Below, piece after piece: positions 7,101 to 8,290 of a stretch of DNA of 8,290 nucleotides. Origin of the DNA: an uncultured Gammaproteobacteria bacterium (GTDB lineage Bacteria; Pseudomonadota; Gammaproteobacteria; Steroidobacterales; JABDMI01). Each line of letters starts with the position of its first letter. Positions within the stretch are counted from its first letter, which is position 1. The notes beneath the pieces are model-generated. The model searched no databases. It was not told the origin of the DNA and worked only from the letters and a program-made list of their open reading frames with translations. The translations under genes were made by a program, and so were the position numbers. The stretch covers positions 1-8,290 of the forward strand of contig CALHVH010000077.1 in assembly GCA_938039225.1 (NCBI GenBank), given 5' to 3'.

Positions 7101-8128
7101 AAAATGCAGCCTTAGTTAAAAATGACTGGAGTTTCTCAGTTAATCCGGCATTGACTGCAGATGTAGGGGCTGCTCAAAACGCAATTGGTTTAATCGCTGC
7201 AAGTCGTGCCAACTCAACACAAGCTTTATTGATTGAAGATACAAGCTTTATGTCTGATATTAGTTTGGTTTCACCAGAGTTAAACGTTGGTGCGAGTAAT
7301 TTCACGGTTAGCTTTGACCATCTCTATGATTTTGAAACTGGCTCATGGGACGGTGGAGTGATTGAAGTGAGTGAAGCAGGTGGAGCTTGGCAAGATGTGA
7401 CAAGTATTGCTGGAGTTAGTTTTAACACTGGCTATAACGGTACTATTACGACTAATCCTGATAGCCCAATTAACGCACGTGCAGCTTTTGTGAATAATAG
7501 TAATGGTTTATTAAACGAGGGCATAAATTTTGCTACTGTTTTTGCAAATTCATCTATCCGTATTCGTTTCCGCATGGGTGCAGACGCCGCTGCAGGGGGT
7601 TATGGTTGGGAGATTGATAATGTTCAATTTACTGGACTGAGCAATAATCCGTTTTCTATGGCTGTTGCAGAGTCAATGCCTTGCGATAGCATGGGTGCTA
7701 ATCAAGCGCCAGTCGCAGCTGTGGCTAGTGCAACTGTGACGGTAACTGAAGGCGATACCGTCACTTTAGATGCAACATCTTCTACAGATTCTGATTCGGA
7801 TACACTTACTTACGTTTGGACTCAAACATCAGGACCAACTGTTAGTCTTAATAACTCAACGTCTGCCACTGCAAGTTTTACAGCACCTAGCGTTACGGCT
7901 GATACAAGCTTGGGCTTTGAAGTGACTGTATCTGATGGTGCATTAGAAGATACTGCTCAAGTCACGGTAACCGTAGAAAATCAGGCAACGGTTACTCCTC
8001 CAGCTCCGACTCCAAGCCCTGCACCAAGTGGTGGAAGTGGCGGAGGTGGTAGTACTGGTTTAATTAGTCTGTTGTTCTTGGGTTTATTATTCCTAAGACG
8101 AAAAGGGAATTATCATTTAAAAAAATAA
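4109..8128 (+). CDS. secreted M36 (fungalysin-type) zinc metalloprotease with PA domain and GlyGly-CTERM tail
   Basis: This is an extracellular or surface zinc endopeptidase of 1339 residues. Domains in order: a Sec signal peptide (1-22, likely cut after VSA); an FTP/PepSY-type propeptide (about 50-290) that should keep the enzyme inactive and help folding; the first part of the M36 catalytic domain (about 290-520); an inserted protease-associated (PA) domain (about 525-630, with RGDCNF); and the catalytic core with HEWGH (649-653) and third zinc ligand E676 in GMGEGWGDF, followed by the M36-like block HNTGELWGNLMWEVY. After the core come a CARDB-like beta domain (about 875-985, with NILDAGES), a jelly-roll-like segment (about 1000-1185), a PKD/K319L-like domain (about 1198-1290), a Pro-rich linker, and a GlyGly-CTERM tail (1308-1339). 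Such tails are cut by rhombosortase. All zinc ligands and the catalytic Glu are present, so it should be active. Likely roles are nutrient proteolysis or surface protein processing. No Shine-Dalgarno sequence precedes the ATG. Confidence 0.95.
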   Translation: MNKLFKSVLLFVSVASITLVSARDITDLPNYQIKLSPSSETVGVLAKQSNEATQVGQVDKYLGVLPFEWAKSAQTQSSLNNSDALTIANTFVATKYSNALVASGSEINSFKTSSKRNIIKLRYLSEMSNGVKIAKYTQSIDGFDVHAREFNVLLDADNQIVASSGYLAETLPSKLESTASVFKVKERIAIEHAFADVMGDKHAIALKDKTPQQTVNKVFDAQHSVAAINLQNDIRIKKVWFDQRSQLIPAYYIELLGDDNSSKQQFAYGHVISADSGEMLSRNNLVSRESFTYRVFNQGRADGKLLDGPQGHELPIIAGSPQEAQAGVNRQLANTDYSLVTLESGPISTGDPWLPASATTTNGNNVHAYLDLDGVNGFQNGGGDLIAETTSARTFDYAFDPNATLNADVRKSAVVNLFYMNNWLHDWFYDSGFDEVSGNAQANNLGRGGNGGDVLLAEGQDSSGRNNANMATPSDGGSPRMQMFLFDGSGTGAQSLDLSNVPGFANPTIGVAGFGPKSFTNVTAEVIAYVDATAAPSLTDACEPPSNAANLVGKIALIDRGDCNFTVKVKNAQDAGAIAVLIANNVDANQVITMGGADVTINIPSFMVTQNAGAAIRESLAVPNNVTATLNREGLPDLDGTYDNLIVAHEWGHYISNRLIGNSAGLNNTQGRGMGEGWGDFLAILTFVDEQDALIAGNEQFQGLYPTYGWVDDNAYFGIRRVPYTTNFALNALTFKHIEDGVALPNTHPIRGGATNSEVHNTGELWGNLMWEVYAGLINDNRYTFTQAQELMKEYIVASMKMTPVSPTFVDAKNALLSVARASNEADFDLILNVFARRGLGTDALANDRFSTSNSGISEGFSTSLLAFESSNPVLDASATGFCSDDNILDAGESAIIQVTITNNGFDPLTNVPVSISSPADVSFENGGTVNIASLDVNASTQVNFGVTLNSATVAEEIVFTIDFPDVDGVLEPSFETLSAVVNFSFGPDPSRDTEDMQNAALVKNDWSFSVNPALTADVGAAQNAIGLIAASRANSTQALLIEDTSFMSDISLVSPELNVGASNFTVSFDHLYDFETGSWDGGVIEVSEAGGAWQDVTSIAGVSFNTGYNGTITTNPDSPINARAAFVNNSNGLLNEGINFATVFANSSIRIRFRMGADAAAGGYGWEIDNVQFTGLSNNPFSMAVAESMPCDSMGANQAPVAAVASATVTVTEGDTVTLDATSSTDSDSDTLTYVWTQTSGPTVSLNNSTSATASFTAPSVTADTSLGFEVTVSDGALEDTAQVTVTVENQATVTPPAPTPSPAPSGGSGGGGSTGLISLLFLGLLFLRRKGNYHLKK
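8030..8125 (+). other. GlyGly-CTERM sorting signal coding segment
   Basis: Residues 1308-1339 of the protease show the three parts of a GlyGly-CTERM signal: a Gly/Ser motif GGSGGGGSTG (1308-1317), a hydrophobic helix (about 1318-1329) and a basic cluster RRK (1330-1332). In known systems the intramembrane protease rhombosortase cuts at the Gly-rich motif, and the cargo is usually sent out by type II secretion. Seven more residues, GNYHLKK, follow the basic cluster. Neither rhombosortase nor type II secretion genes are in the window. Confidence 0.88.
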
Positions 8129-8141
8129 ACCTAAATCTATT

Positions 8142-8176
8142 AAATAAAAAAGGCCTGTAATAGGCCTTTTTTATTT
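8142..8176. terminator. bidirectional rho-independent terminator
   Basis: A perfect 15-bp inverted repeat (8142-8156 and 8162-8176) with a 5-nt loop GTAAT has a GC core AGGCCT, an A-run on the left arm and a T-run on the right arm. It therefore gives a hairpin followed by a U-tract on either strand. It begins 13 bp after the protease stop codon and 16 bp beyond the stop codon of the converging minus-strand gene, so it can end both transcripts. Confidence 0.93.
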
Positions 8177-8192
8177 GTGATAGCAATTTACT

Positions 8193-8290
8193 TCAAATTG
8201 AATGTAATTGAAGTTTCATGGCTTTTATTCGTTCTCGTTCATTATCGGAAGAGAAGTATCTGGCTTCAATATAGTTGCGTATGAATTCTT
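8193..8290 (-). CDS. C-terminal end of an unrecognised minus-strand gene
   Basis: On the minus strand, one frame is open from the right edge to a TGA at 8193-8195 and gives 31 residues ending in KAMKLQLHSI. The composition, rich in Glu, Arg and Lys with amphipathic spacing (for example NYIEARYFSSDNERERIK), looks like a helical protein terminus, and the stop sits just short of the bidirectional terminator, as expected for a convergent gene. The other two frames on this strand hit stops sooner. The fragment is too short for me to assign a family. It would be read towards the protease gene, sharing its terminator. Confidence 0.6.
   Translation of the reverse strand, partial: EFIRNYIEARYFSSDNERERIKAMKLQLHSI

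Overview
The window reads as chromosomal DNA of an AT-rich gammaproteobacterium, probably marine. The grounds are a bacterial-type release factor 3 of standard length, a secreted M36 metalloprotease ending in a GlyGly-CTERM (rhombosortase-type) tail, a lipoprotein with a typical lipobox, and a kinase/M23/aminotransferase-type fusion of a kind I associate with this class. The genus cannot be fixed from the sequence alone; a Kangiella-, Shewanella- or Alteromonas-like relative is a guess from family memory. No tRNA, rRNA, CRISPR array, insertion sequence or phage gene is visible.

Layout, left to right. (1) Positions 1-1848 (+) hold the 3' part of a large fusion gene. The visible part carries an M23/LytM zinc peptidase domain joined to a class III PLP-dependent aminotransferase fold of the AGXT2L/phospholyase type. 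The frame is open to the left edge, so the start, and probably an N-terminal kinase domain, lie outside. (2) Positions 1921-3507 (+) hold prfC, translation release factor 3. (3) Positions 3625-4056 (+) hold a small lipoprotein behind a good sigma70-like promoter. (4) Positions 4109-8128 (+) hold a 1339-residue secreted M36 (fungalysin-type) metalloprotease with a propeptide, an inserted PA domain, accessory beta domains and a GlyGly-CTERM tail. (5) Positions 8142-8176 hold a perfect 15-bp inverted repeat that works as a rho-independent terminator, flanked on the far side by (6) the C-terminal end of an unrecognised minus-strand gene (8193-8290). The two genes converge on the shared terminator.

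The lipoprotein and the protease are 52 bp apart with no terminator between them, so they may be one transcription unit running from the promoter near 3572 to the terminator at 8142; both products are exported. prfC and the fusion gene upstream look functionally unrelated to this pair. No clearly new multi-gene system is evident. The most unusual item is the peptidase-aminotransferase fusion at the left edge.
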